From positions 26,071-73,778 of the forward strand of contig NZ_LT964681.1 of the NCBI RefSeq assembly GCF_900240215.1: a DNA stretch of 47,708 nt, given 5' to 3'. The stretch is from Raoultibacter timonensis. Lineage in GTDB: Bacteria; Actinomycetota; Coriobacteriia; Coriobacteriales; Eggerthellaceae. Both the position numbers and the translations under genes were made by a program. Below, piece after piece: positions 9,040 through 17,419 of the stretch (its first letter is position 1; each line of letters starts with the position of its first letter). Under the pieces are notes generated by a model that worked only from the letters and a program-made list of their open reading frames with translations, was not told where the DNA came from and did not search any database.

Positions 9040-11655
9040 CTATTGGCCGTCGACCAGCCAGGCGGAAACCCGCAAGCCGTCGGACGGGTCGTACTCGCGG
9101 CCGAACTGCTCGGGGTACTCTTCGGCCAGGGAGAACACGTCGACCTTCTCGACGTTCACCAAAAAGCCGTTCGTCGCCTCCCCGGCAGCGTTTTTCGACG
9201 TGGTGGCCGTCGGGCAGATGAGGTTGTTGGCGCCGCCTCGGTCGAGCCCGCACTTCCCGGTCACAATCGGATCGACGCGGGCCCCATGGTCTTGGTACAC
9301 CGCCCCGGGCATGATCCTCTCGTTGACGTACATACCGCCGAGAACGCTTCCACGCTCGTTGTACACGCGCACCACGTCGCCGTCTTCGAGGCCCAGCTTG
9401 CCCGCATCGACGGGATTCATCCAAACGGGCTCGTACAGGTATCCATCGGGCCCCTCGACCTTGCACGTGCGGATCTCGCGCATCCAGGTGACATCGTCGT
9501 GCTCGGAGTGAACGCGCCATCGGGGATGGTTCGTAACCATGAGGAAGGGGTAGTTCACAGCCCGGTCGCTCGATATGCGCTCCTTGTGCTCCTCGGTCTC
9601 CTCGATCCAATGGGGAACGATGGGCCGTTCGGTGTCATCGGGAAAGTGCTCCGCCAACCCGGTGGAGTAGATTTCGATTTTCCGGGTCGGAGTCGAAAGG
9701 GGCTGGGATGCCGGATCGTCGTACCACGCCCTCAAAGCCACCGGATCGTCTTCCCAGCCGTCCGCCGTGGGCGCAAGGCACATCTTCTTCTCTGCGAACT
9801 CGTCGTACGTCATCAAGCTGTCGGCCTGCGCGCTCTCGAACCCGGCTTCGATCCACTCGTCGACGGTCTTGCCCTGCGTATAGCGCTGCACCAGGTTCTC
9901 GTAGGGCCCGCCGTAGCGCTCCAGCTTCTTGGCAACCTCGATGGCGCACTCGTAGTCTGATTTCGATTCGCCCAAAGGCTCGATGCAGTCGTCCTGGATG
10001 TACATCATGTTGAACTGGCCCGACCAGTTGTCAACCGCCACGTCTTTCTCTTCGAACATGGTGTTCACCGGCAATATGATGTCGGCGAACGCCGTATCGT
10101 TCTCGAACCACGGGTGCTGCATCACGATGGTTTCGACGCGTTCGTTTCGCAAGGCTTCCTGCATGGAGTAGCCGCCGTTCCAGCAGGTCGTCCAGCTAGG
10201 GGAATCGGAAACCACCATATGGATCATCGGCGCGCCGTCGGCGGGGAACTCGAACGGAACGAACTGATCGGCGCGGGGCGCGGTGCACACGACGTGGCCG
10301 TACCACCGCAGCTTCTCGCCTTCGGGAAGCGTCAGCGCCTGCGGCGTCATGGTCTTCGGGAAGAAGTTCTGCCGTCCGATGGTCTCCATCCAGCCGTGGT
10401 AGGCGCCCGGCACCTCGAAGTACTTCTCGGAGCGGGGCATGGGGTTCCACTCGTCGAAGCCGAACTGCCCGAACTCGATCATATGCAGCTGCCCCGTACC
10501 GGGCCTGCCCAGGCCCTGCATTGCCAAAAGAACGATCTCGAGTCGCGCGGGCTCGTGCGAGAACGGCGAGCGAATCATGCCGCCGCCGTCCGCATGGGCG
10601 ATCGAAACGGCGTGCTTGGCCCAGTAGCGGGCGAAGGCCTTGATGGTGTACGATGGCACGCCGCACTTCTCCTCAGCCCATTTCGGCGTCTTCGGCACGC
10701 CGTCCTCGTTGCCGAGCACGTAGTACTCGAACCAATCGAAGCCGACCGTGTGGCTCTCGACGTATTCTTTGTAGTAGGTTCCCTCGGTGATCCATACATA
10801 CGCAATGGCCAGCTGCAGTGCCGCATCGGTGTTGGGGAGCACGGGAATCCACTTTCCCCTATGACAGGCGCCCGTATAGTTCAGGTCAGGTGAAACGAAG
10901 AAGGATTTCAAGCCCAGTTCCTCCAGGAAGTACGCCATGCGGCTCGGCTGCTGGCCGCCCCAACCCCACGGCGTAGTCTCGAGGTCGCAGCCCCAATACA
11001 GAACCGCATCGCCATGCTCGCACACGTCTTTGTACAGATTCCTCTGGTTGACCTGCATCCCCACCGGATCCATGCCCCACATGTGCTTGGCGCCCCAGTA
11101 CCAGCCCTCCCAGCTGTCGGGCTGGCGCGCCTGCAGCGTGTATCCGCCGCACAGTTCGAGCATCATCGCCTGCGCACCGTGAGGAGCATGCACGACCTTC
11201 GTCTCCCCGTGACCGTCAGCCTGGCACATGATAGCCAAAGGCCCGTACGTATCGTGGATGCGCTTGATCTCGGATGCAATGAGGGTGGTGGCTTCGTCCC
11301 AGCTGATTCGCTCGTACTTGGAAAGACCGCGGTTCTGGGGATTGCGCTCGCCGTTCGGATCCCAATCCACGCGCTTCATGGGAAACAGAACCCTGTTCGG
11401 GGAGTAGATGCGCTTCTTGTACGTTAGCGACAGCGGGGGCAGCAGCGTCTTCTTACCGGGCTCGAATACCTTGCCGCGCGCTTCGATGCGCCACGGTTTG
11501 CGTTGCTCTTCGGTGGAAACTTCGTCATAATGGAGCGGTCGAATACGGATGATCTTCCCATCTTTGACGTCAACAGCCGCCGTGTTCGCACTGCACGCAA
11601 ACGCCGACCACGCAATGCCCCGATAAACGGTTTCGCCTCTCGTTTCAATGCCCAT
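9040..11655 (-). CDS. Molybdopterin oxidoreductase, pyrogallol hydroxytransferase/catechol dehydroxylase-like catalytic subunit
   Basis: 871-residue DMSO-reductase-family protein. It has no Tat signal and no N-terminal CxxCxxxC cluster motif (only one Cys, in FACSAN), as in the transhydroxylase large subunit (about 875 residues). The segment QADGHGETK (His149) and QPDSWEGW (Asp180-Ser181-Trp182) occupy the places where, as I recall the Pelobacter structure, the active-site His, Asp and the Mo-ligand Ser lie. Late motifs typical of bis-MGD proteins include MVTNHPRWRVHSEHDD and GLEDGDVVRVYNERG. Expected role: hydroxyl transfer on, or reductive dehydroxylation of, a polyhydroxylated ring in the cytoplasm. 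The substrate is unknown. Start: ATG at 11655 or GTG at 11661, behind GAGAGGA. Confidence 0.85.
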   Translation of the reverse strand: MGIETRGETVYRGIAWSAFACSANTAAVDVKDGKIIRIRPLHYDEVSTEEQRKPWRIEARGKVFEPGKKTLLPPLSLTYKKRIYSPNRVLFPMKRVDWDPNGERNPQNRGLSKYERISWDEATTLIASEIKRIHDTYGPLAIMCQADGHGETKVVHAPHGAQAMMLELCGGYTLQARQPDSWEGWYWGAKHMWGMDPVGMQVNQRNLYKDVCEHGDAVLYWGCDLETTPWGWGGQQPSRMAYFLEELGLKSFFVSPDLNYTGACHRGKWIPVLPNTDAALQLAIAYVWITEGTYYKEYVESHTVGFDWFEYYVLGNEDGVPKTPKWAEEKCGVPSYTIKAFARYWAKHAVSIAHADGGGMIRSPFSHEPARLEIVLLAMQGLGRPGTGQLHMIEFGQFGFDEWNPMPRSEKYFEVPGAYHGWMETIGRQNFFPKTMTPQALTLPEGEKLRWYGHVVCTAPRADQFVPFEFPADGAPMIHMVVSDSPSWTTCWNGGYSMQEALRNERVETIVMQHPWFENDTAFADIILPVNTMFEEKDVAVDNWSGQFNMMYIQDDCIEPLGESKSDYECAIEVAKKLERYGGPYENLVQRYTQGKTVDEWIEAGFESAQADSLMTYDEFAEKKMCLAPTADGWEDDPVALRAWYDDPASQPLSTPTRKIEIYSTGLAEHFPDDTERPIVPHWIEETEEHKERISSDRAVNYPFLMVTNHPRWRVHSEHDDVTWMREIRTCKVEGPDGYLYEPVWMNPVDAGKLGLEDGDVVRVYNERGSVLGGMYVNERIMPGAVYQDHGARVDPIVTGKCGLDRGGANNLICPTATTSKNAAGEATNGFLVNVEKVDVFSLAEEYPEQFGREYDPSDGLRVSAWLVDGQ

Positions 11656-11886
11656 AAGCACTCATCCTCTCTCGTCATGCAATGCGTATCCACGTTCTAC
11701 GAACCGATACGCTTCGTGCGAAATCGTAAGTGCGACGACTTGTTTTTCAAATCATCCAAAGGACAGAAAGAATCTTTACGACTATTGGTTTATGTTGCGA
11801 GAACCCTCAACCCTCTACACTAAACAAGGGGGCAGACCGCTTAGGTCACCGGATATCGCAGTCGACTGATCTTGTCAGGGGGAATC
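11656..11886. promoter_or_regulatory. Divergent control region of the molybdoenzyme operon and its LuxR regulator
   Basis: 231-bp, relatively AT-rich gap between two divergent starts. The only clear repeat is a directly adjacent 7-bp pair, AACCCTC (11802-11808) and AACCCTC (11809-11815), followed by CTACACTAAACAAGG. Promoter elements are not clear enough to call. A binding site for the adjacent LuxR-type protein is expected here by position. Confidence 0.4.
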
Positions 11887-13326
11887 ATGAAGACTGAAAC
11901 GCTTTTTCCTATCCGCATGCTTGGATTCGGCTTTTATTGGGCTTGGTTGTTTCTCGTTGGCGTATCGCCGACACCCGTTCTCGAAGGCGCTTCGCAACTC
12001 GTATACCCCCTCGAGGCAATGGAGCTGCTCTTTCGATTAGCGGGCATCGCGCTCATCATCGTTTTTTCTGCCTGGCTCTCTTCCGTCACAGGGCGCATGT
12101 TTCTCCTCTGCATGGGAAGCGTTGTCGGCCCCCTGGCTTCCGCGCTCCTGATCGCCTTCGGCGCCTCGCCGCTGACGATTGCCCTCGTAGCGTGCGCCGA
12201 TGCGTCCATCTTCATGCTTTGGCTCAGCTTCTTCGGCCACATGAAGCTCGGTGAGACCGCTTTGTACATGACGCTTTCGTACGCCATGGGCTCGATCCTC
12301 TTCGTTTGCATAACGTGGGCGGGATTAGAGGCTGCGCGCGCATGCGCCGTTGCGCTCCCCGTGCTATCCGGCATCACGTTTATCTTCTCGAACAAGCTGT
12401 ACGAGCACGAATCGGGGGAATCGGGTGCCATCCTCAGCGAAATGAGACCGAACGGCCACAGGGAAGCGCCCATTTTTCCCTACATAACCAGAATGACCGC
12501 AGCTCTCGGCCTATACGCCATACTGTTCGGCATGGTCACGAGCACTGCCGTATGCAACGGGTTCAGCGGTGCGGTCGCGGGACCCTACATCGAAGCGCCG
12601 TGCTGCATCGGGCTGGGCTTGGCCATCGCGCTGATTTTCAATTCGAAGAAGAAAGCACGGGGGATATACTACTTCTACCGCTTCGTCCCCCTCGCCTTCT
12701 CCATCGGCCTCGCGGTGCTCCTCTTCGCCGAGCACAACGCGTTCATCGTTGCAGACATATTCATCATGACGGCCTACCTGGCTTTCGAAATACTGATTCT
12801 CAACGACTACTGCAATGCGATCAAGATGAACGATCTTCCCCCGCTGCGGACCTTCGGCATCGCCCGCTTCGCCATAACGGCGGGCATGCTGTCGGGTTGG
12901 CTCATCGGCATGGCAACAACCACGCTGCCGCCCTTCGTGTCCCCGATCGCGTTCGTCGTCGGCATCGGCGCCGTCGTGACCGTCGTGGCATCGACGTTGG
13001 TATTCACCGAAAAGGAGGTGTTTTCCCTCAGCGGCATAGCGGAAGAGAGGGGTTTCGAAGAAAAGCTCGCGCAGAACAACAATCCGAGCCAGACCCCCGA
13101 CGAGTGCATTCGGCAATTCGGAAAATCATGGCAGCTCTCAAAAAGGGAGATCGACGTGCTCGACCCGCTTCTGAAAGGCCGCACGACGCAGTACATTTCC
13201 CAAAACCTCTTCATCGCCACGGGTACCGTGAAAACGCACACGTACAACATTTACAAGAAGATGGGCATCCATACGAAAATGGAGCTTTTGGACATGTTCG
13301 ACGCATTTCGGCAAGAGAGGCCGTAA
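11887..13326 (+). CDS. LuxR-type regulator with polytopic membrane N-terminus
   Basis: 479 residues. Roughly the first 370 form about ten to twelve hydrophobic helices like a small-molecule transporter. A linker rich in Glu and Asn follows, then a LuxR/GerE helix-turn-helix from about 417 (LSKREIDVLDPLLKG...TVKTHTYNIYKKMGI). No receiver or known ligand domain is present, so the membrane part is probably the sensor. Start is the ATG at 11887 behind AGGGGG; the TTG at 11872 is less likely. Divergent from the hydroxytransferase-like operon, which it probably controls. The DNA-binding and membrane parts are seen; the ligand and direction of control are not. Confidence 0.88.
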   Translation: MKTETLFPIRMLGFGFYWAWLFLVGVSPTPVLEGASQLVYPLEAMELLFRLAGIALIIVFSAWLSSVTGRMFLLCMGSVVGPLASALLIAFGASPLTIALVACADASIFMLWLSFFGHMKLGETALYMTLSYAMGSILFVCITWAGLEAARACAVALPVLSGITFIFSNKLYEHESGESGAILSEMRPNGHREAPIFPYITRMTAALGLYAILFGMVTSTAVCNGFSGAVAGPYIEAPCCIGLGLAIALIFNSKKKARGIYYFYRFVPLAFSIGLAVLLFAEHNAFIVADIFIMTAYLAFEILILNDYCNAIKMNDLPPLRTFGIARFAITAGMLSGWLIGMATTTLPPFVSPIAFVVGIGAVVTVVASTLVFTEKEVFSLSGIAEERGFEEKLAQNNNPSQTPDECIRQFGKSWQLSKREIDVLDPLLKGRTTQYISQNLFIATGTVKTHTYNIYKKMGIHTKMELLDMFDAFRQERP

Positions 13327-13453
13327 ACCGCCGTTTTCGCCAAGACCGACAGCATCATAGCGTATCATGAACATAGCGCCACACGGGTACGATTGCGGCC
13401 AAGCGTCATCCGACATGCAGCCAACCGAAGGCATCGGCAAGCAAGGGGGCATC

Positions 13454-13687
13454 ATGGGATCCGAGAACAGCTCGAACGAACCGCCTATCGAAGACGGAGC
13501 AAGCTACGAAGTTGCAGACAGGATCGTCGAGTGCTCGCACTGCGGCTCGAAGAGGTTCGAAAAGAGCACGGCCCAGCTCAACACTGCGGGGCTGACGTTC
13601 CTCGGGCTCGACTGGGCGAACCGCAACGCAACGATCCTCATTTGCGCTCGATGCGGCCATATCGAATGGTTCCTCGAAGAGGATTAG
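13454..13687 (+). CDS. Small zinc-ribbon protein
   Basis: 77 residues with two CxxC pairs, CSHC (followed by GSKRFEKS) and CARC (followed by GHIEWFLEED), spaced by about 35 residues. This is a typical zinc ribbon of unassigned nucleic-acid or protein-binding role. Start is the ATG at 13454 behind AAGGGGG; an upstream ATG at 13367 is in frame but lacks a ribosome site and would add 29 unconserved residues. It ends 68 bp before the first FKBP-type gene on the same strand. Confidence 0.7.
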   Translation: MGSENSSNEPPIEDGASYEVADRIVECSHCGSKRFEKSTAQLNTAGLTFLGLDWANRNATILICARCGHIEWFLEED

Positions 13688-13755
13688 TCGATGGCAGCGA
13701 TTGCCGACCCGATCGAACAGCCGAAGCGGCTACCGCCGTCAAGCGAGGATGCATC

Positions 13756-14190
13756 ATGGACAACAGCAACAAAATGGTGAGGGTCTCGTACGTGGGCACG
13801 TTCGACGACGGACACGCGTTCATCGACCAGACCGACCCCCCGATCGAGTTTCCCTGCATCGACGGATGGATGCCGCCCGCATTCGTGGAAACCGTGCGCT
13901 CGATGGAAATCGGGGAGACGCGATCGGTGCGCGTCTCCGCCGACGAGGCGTACGAAGAGCGATCCGACGAGCGCATCATCGAGATCCCTCGCGGAAAGAT
14001 TCCGAGCGATCTCAAGCTTCCCGTTGGCGAGATGGTCAACCTCGAAGATCCCACCGGGCAAACCTTCCCCGCACGCGTCATCGAGGTAACCGACGAGAAA
14101 GCCGTGTTCGACACGAACCACGACGCCATCGCGAAAGCGCTCAACTTCACCATCACCCTGCTCGCGGTAACCGACCTCGATCGGTGCTAG
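13756..14190 (+). CDS. FKBP/SlyD-type protein, probably catalytically altered
   Basis: 144 residues, clearly a paralogue of the FKBP encoded 263 bp downstream. Both have the FKBP half-barrel opening (VRVSYVGTFDDG), a central flap ending in a xPxxxIP-type segment (IPRGKIPSDLKLPVGE), and a closing strand (LNFTITLLAV). In this copy the active-site positions differ: FDSS becomes FIDQ, the M/VIPGF pocket becomes MPPAF, and AYGE becomes AYEE. It may therefore act as a chaperone or binding protein and not as a prolyl isomerase; this is inference from substitutions. Start is the ATG at 13756 (GAGG upstream). Cytoplasmic: no signal peptide. Confidence 0.82.
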   Translation: MDNSNKMVRVSYVGTFDDGHAFIDQTDPPIEFPCIDGWMPPAFVETVRSMEIGETRSVRVSADEAYEERSDERIIEIPRGKIPSDLKLPVGEMVNLEDPTGQTFPARVIEVTDEKAVFDTNHDAIAKALNFTITLLAVTDLDRC

Positions 14191-14360
14191 CGAGGCCCGA
14201 AGCGGCGGCAACCGCGGCGGGGCAATCGCGCCGGTTTTCAGGCAAGCCCCGCATCCGCCATACCGTCTTGCCCCTTTGACGATCGGAGCCCTTCGCGCCG
14301 ATCCGGAATCGGAGACGAGCATCCGCCGACGTCTTCGTCGATCCCAATCAACGAAATTGT

Positions 14361-14382
14361 GACGAAGCTGCGCCGCTTCGTC
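14361..14382. promoter_or_regulatory. Inverted repeat upstream of the second FKBP gene
   Basis: GACGAAGC (14361-14368) and GCTTCGTC (14375-14382), 8-bp arms separated by 6 bp, lie about 70 bp before the FKBP start. A -10-like TAGACT follows at about 14415. It could be an operator or a leader hairpin; no regulator is assigned. Confidence 0.35.
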
Positions 14383-14453
14383 GTTGCGGCCAGGCTGGGC
14401 TTACCTGTTCGGTTAGACTGAATCCACTGTTTTCTTTTGAAAGGAGCTCTTTT

Positions 14454-14882
14454 ATGAGCAACGAAGGCAAAAAGGTCAAGGTCCACTACACCGGAACGCT
14501 TGACGATGGAACCAAGTTCGATTCCTCCGTGGACCGCGGCGAGCCCATCGAGTTCACCTGCATGGTGGGTCAGATGATCCCCGGCTTCGATGCCGCCGTC
14601 AAAGACCTCGCTGTCGGCGAGACCAAGACCGTCCACATCCCCGCCGCAGAAGCCTACGGCGAGTACAACGAAGAGCTGATCCAAAAGATTCCCGTCTCCC
14701 AAATCCCCAACGGCGACCAGCTGCCCGTCGGCCAGACCATCTACATGCAGGGTCCTGGCGGACAGCCTTTCCCCGTGTTCGTGAAGGACATCACCGACGG
14801 CGTTGCCACGTTCGATATGAACCACGAACTCGCCGGCAAAGATCTCAACTTCGAGATCACGCTTGTCGAGTGCGCCGACTAA
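14454..14882 (+). CDS. FKBP-type peptidyl-prolyl cis-trans isomerase (SlyD-like)
   Basis: 142 residues; prolyl isomerase/chaperone of the cytoplasm. Canonical FKBP motifs are intact: VKVHYTGTLDDGTKFDSS (about 8-25), GQMIPGFDAAVKDLAVGETK, and PAAEAYGEYNEE. A SlyD-type insert-in-flap region with QKIPVSQIPNGDQLPVGQ follows, then the closing NFEITLVE strand. It lacks the His-rich metal-binding tail of E. coli SlyD. Start is the ATG at 14454 behind AAAGGAG. A strong terminator follows 30 bp after the stop, so it is probably transcribed alone or as the end of the group beginning at 13454. It probably arose with its upstream neighbour by tandem duplication. Confidence 0.92.
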   Translation: MSNEGKKVKVHYTGTLDDGTKFDSSVDRGEPIEFTCMVGQMIPGFDAAVKDLAVGETKTVHIPAAEAYGEYNEELIQKIPVSQIPNGDQLPVGQTIYMQGPGGQPFPVFVKDITDGVATFDMNHELAGKDLNFEITLVECAD

Positions 14883-14911
14883 CCCTCGCGCAAACAGCGT
14901 TGGATACGAAA

Positions 14912-14937
14912 GCGAGCCCCTGCGGCTCGCTTTTTTC
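14912..14937 (+). terminator. Rho-independent terminator of the FKBP gene
   Basis: Perfect 8-bp stem AGCGAGCC (14912-14919) / GGCTCGCT (14925-14932), 5-nt loop, followed at once by a run of six T. Classic intrinsic terminator. Confidence 0.92.
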
Positions 14938-14978
14938 ATGCAACCGAAACCAGCTGCGCATCGGTGTTTCACACGGTA

Positions 14979-15017
14979 GCCTCGTCGGCAGCCCGCCAAG
15001 GCGGCTGGCAACGAGGC
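14979..15017. repeat. Nested stem-loop in the FKBP/glt intergenic region
   Basis: Outer arms GCCTCGT (14979-14985) and ACGAGGC (15011-15017) enclose an inner GC-rich hairpin (AGCCCGCC with GGCGGCT). It lies past the FKBP terminator and downstream of the convergent glt operon. Function unknown. Confidence 0.35.
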
Positions 15018-15036
15018 ATCAAACGACTCGATACGT

Positions 15037-15071
15037 AAAAGGGCCGGACTGCCACAGATACAGCCCGGCCC
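15037..15071 (-). terminator. Probable terminator of the glutamate synthase operon
   Basis: On the minus strand a GGGCCGG/CCGGCCC stem, extended by CTG/CAG across one mismatch (15041-15051 with 15061-15071), is followed by TTTT (15040-15037). It lies about 70 nt past the last glt stop. Confidence 0.6.
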
Positions 15072-15111
15072 CCGACCGCGCGGCCCCCGTACAAGGCAGC
15101 GAGTCATACCA

Positions 15112-15137
15112 TCGCACCGCACGATCGTGCGGTGCGA
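15112..15137. terminator. Perfect 26-bp palindrome directly after the glt operon stop
   Basis: The sequence from 15112 to 15137 is a perfect palindrome (left arm TCGCACCGCACGA), ending 2 bp from the stop codon of the last glt gene. As RNA it would form an 11-bp stem with a GAUC loop. There is no T-run next to it. It could act as an mRNA 3'-end stabiliser or pause ahead of the T-tailed terminator at 15037-15071. Confidence 0.45.
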
Positions 15138-15138
15138 A

Positions 15139-15909
15139 TCAATTGGCGTACATGCTTGCGTACGGCCTCGACGAGGCGGGCCGCAAGCAAAAGAAACCCG
15201 TTGCGCTCGCATCAACCGACCCGCCGAGATCGTGCGAGAAATGCTCGTTGTACTCGATAAGCAGGCGTCCGACAACGGCTTCGTCGGCCTCGTCGATCGG
15301 CTCTTGGACAAGCCCCCTCGGAACATCGGCGCACGCGAGTTCGTGTTTCATGTAGATGACGCCGCCATGCATGCCCGTCGCAAGGTAGCTTCCCGGCTTT
15401 CCCAAAAGCACGATAATGCCGCCCGCCATGTATTCCCCGAGGAAGCTCCCCGCATCGCCGCCGATAACGATGATGGGGCATCTGCCCTCGAACTGCTTCA
15501 TATGAATGCCCACGCGCCATCCGCAGCCATCGCGCACGAATATCGTGCCTCCGCGCATGCCGTAGCCGGCAGCGTCGCCGCAACGTCCATGGACGACGAT
15601 GCTGCCGCCGTTCATCGTGTTGCCGATCTGATCCTGCGCATTGCCGAAAACCTCGATAGCGCCGCCGTCCATATAGCACGCCATATCGTTACCGGGAACG
15701 CCGTGAATCAGAAGCGTCTTGCCGCTGGGCATCCCGCACCCCAGATAGCGTTGAGCGAACGCCTCGCGAATCTCAACGGTATCCGCCCGCTCGAGCGCCT
15801 CGCGCACAAGCGCGTTCGCCTCGGTAAAATGTTCGGTTCCAAGGGTCACCGAACACGCAGCGGGCTCGGCCGGGCCGCCCGTTGCGCACACTGTCCCTAT
15901 CTTATTCAT
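15139..15909 (-). CDS. Glutamate synthase large-subunit C-terminal (GXGXG) domain protein
   Basis: 256 residues forming the right-handed beta-helix found at the C-terminus of GltB, here a separate protein. Repeated G-x-G/GG steps are visible (MDGGAIEVFGNAQDQIGNTMNGGSI, GYGMRGGTIFV, EYMAGGIIVLLG, ATGMHGGVIYM). In glutamate synthase this domain is structural and helps channel ammonia. Start is the ATG at 15909 behind GGGGAG, 4 bp after the stop of the FMN-domain gene, so translation is coupled. Third gene of a three-gene split gltB operon. Confidence 0.88.
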   Translation of the reverse strand: MNKIGTVCATGGPAEPAACSVTLGTEHFTEANALVREALERADTVEIREAFAQRYLGCGMPSGKTLLIHGVPGNDMACYMDGGAIEVFGNAQDQIGNTMNGGSIVVHGRCGDAAGYGMRGGTIFVRDGCGWRVGIHMKQFEGRCPIIVIGGDAGSFLGEYMAGGIIVLLGKPGSYLATGMHGGVIYMKHELACADVPRGLVQEPIDEADEAVVGRLLIEYNEHFSHDLGGSVDASATGFFCLRPASSRPYASMYAN

Positions 15910-15913
15910 GTGA

Positions 15914-17419
15914 TCAACTCCCCGCATATCTCACGCCGAGGATTTCGAGCTCCTTATCGTTCAAGCCCACCGCCCTCAGCATCAACCGGTTTCCGCGCAG
16001 GCTGTCGATGGCGTTGATGCCCATGCCGCCCATCATCTCCTCGATCTCGCGGTTCCACGCCCGCATGAGGTTCACCACGCGCTCGGCGCCGATTTCCGGG
16101 TTTAGACGGCGCACGAGATCGGGACGCTGCGTTGCGATACCCCAGTTGCACCTGCCGCTTGCGCAGTCCTGGCACTGGTGGCATCCGAGCGCGACGAGCG
16201 CCGCCGTGGCGCTGTACACCGCATCGGCTCCGAGGGCGACCGCGCGAACCACGTCGGCCGACGAACGGATGGAGCCGCCGGCAACAAGGCTCACCTTCGA
16301 GCGAATGCCTTCGTCGCGTAACCGCCGATCGACCGCCGCAAGAGCGAGCTCGATGGGGATGCCCACGTTGTCGCGGATGCGCGCGGGCGCTGCGCCCGTA
16401 CCGCCGCGAAAACCGTCGAGCACGATCACATCGGCACCCGCGCGGGCGATACCGCTCGCAATGGCCGCAACGTTGTGGACGGCTGCGATCTTAACGGCAA
16501 CCGGCACCGTATACCGCGTGGCCTCCTTAAGCGAGAATACAAGCTGGCGCAGGTCCTCGATCGAGTAGATGTCGTGGTGCGGAGCAGGGGATATGGCATC
16601 GGTTCCCTGCGGAATCATGCGGGTCTGCGAGACCTCCTCGTTGATCTTCTCGCCTGGAAGATGCCCGCCGATGCCCGGCTTGGCCCCCTGGCCGATCTTG
16701 ATTTCGATCATGGAGCCGGCATTGAGGTAGTGCATGTCGACGCCGAAGCGCCCCGACGCCACCTGCACGATCGCGTGGTCGCCGTACCGCTCGAGATCCT
16801 TGCGCAATCCGCCCTCGCCGGTATTGAAGTACGTGCCGAGCTCAACGGCTGCCATCGCAAGCGATTTCTGCGCGTTCAATGATATCGAGCCGAAGCTCAT
16901 AGCCGAGAACATCACGGGGATATCGAGCTTGAGCTGCGGAGGCATGCGGGTAACCACCGCGTGTTCGCGCTCGTTGACTACGAGCTTATCGGGGCGGCTT
17001 CCGAGAAACACGCGGGTCTCCATCGGCTCGCGCAACGGATCGATGGACGGGTTCGTCACCTGGCTCGCATTGAGCAGCAGGTGATCCCAGTAGATGGGAT
17101 AATGTTGCGGGTTTCCCATCGACGAAAGGAGCACCGCACCGGTTTGCGCCTGTTTGGCGATATCCTGCATAACGCCGAGCGTCCAGTTGTTCGACCCATT
17201 GCCCACCTGGGGCCACGCGGTTACGGCGAGAGCCAGGGTCGGGCACATGACCACGCAGCGCTGGCAGTTCACGCACTTGGCGTGATCGGCGCTCAAACGG
17301 CCGTTCTTTTCATCGGCATGGTGGACCCCGTTGGCGCACGAGCGCTCGCATACGCCGCACTCAACGCACGCCTCGGAGTCGCGCAGCACTTTGTAGCGGG
17401 GAAGCAGGCAATCAAGCAT
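15914..17419 (-). CDS. Glutamate synthase FMN/ferredoxin-domain protein (split GltB)
   Basis: 501 residues. The N-terminus is a two-cluster ferredoxin (Cys18, 21, 24, 28 and Cys49, 52, 55, 59). The FMN-binding TIM barrel follows, carrying the reaction that reduces 2-iminoglutarate to glutamate. Near the C-terminus a CHQCQDCASGRC segment followed by NWGIATQRPDLV matches the 3Fe-4S loop. This archaeal/Thermotoga-like architecture suggests electrons arrive through the built-in ferredoxin; no NADPH-type small subunit is in the window. Its ATG overlaps the stop of the amidotransferase gene by 8 nt, indicating translational coupling. Confidence 0.92.
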   Translation of the reverse strand: MLDCLLPRYKVLRDSEACVECGVCERSCANGVHHADEKNGRLSADHAKCVNCQRCVVMCPTLALAVTAWPQVGNGSNNWTLGVMQDIAKQAQTGAVLLSSMGNPQHYPIYWDHLLLNASQVTNPSIDPLREPMETRVFLGSRPDKLVVNEREHAVVTRMPPQLKLDIPVMFSAMSFGSISLNAQKSLAMAAVELGTYFNTGEGGLRKDLERYGDHAIVQVASGRFGVDMHYLNAGSMIEIKIGQGAKPGIGGHLPGEKINEEVSQTRMIPQGTDAISPAPHHDIYSIEDLRQLVFSLKEATRYTVPVAVKIAAVHNVAAIASGIARAGADVIVLDGFRGGTGAAPARIRDNVGIPIELALAAVDRRLRDEGIRSKVSLVAGGSIRSSADVVRAVALGADAVYSATAALVALGCHQCQDCASGRCNWGIATQRPDLVRRLNPEIGAERVVNLMRAWNREIEEMMGGMGINAIDSLRGNRLMLRAVGLNDKELEILGVRYAGS

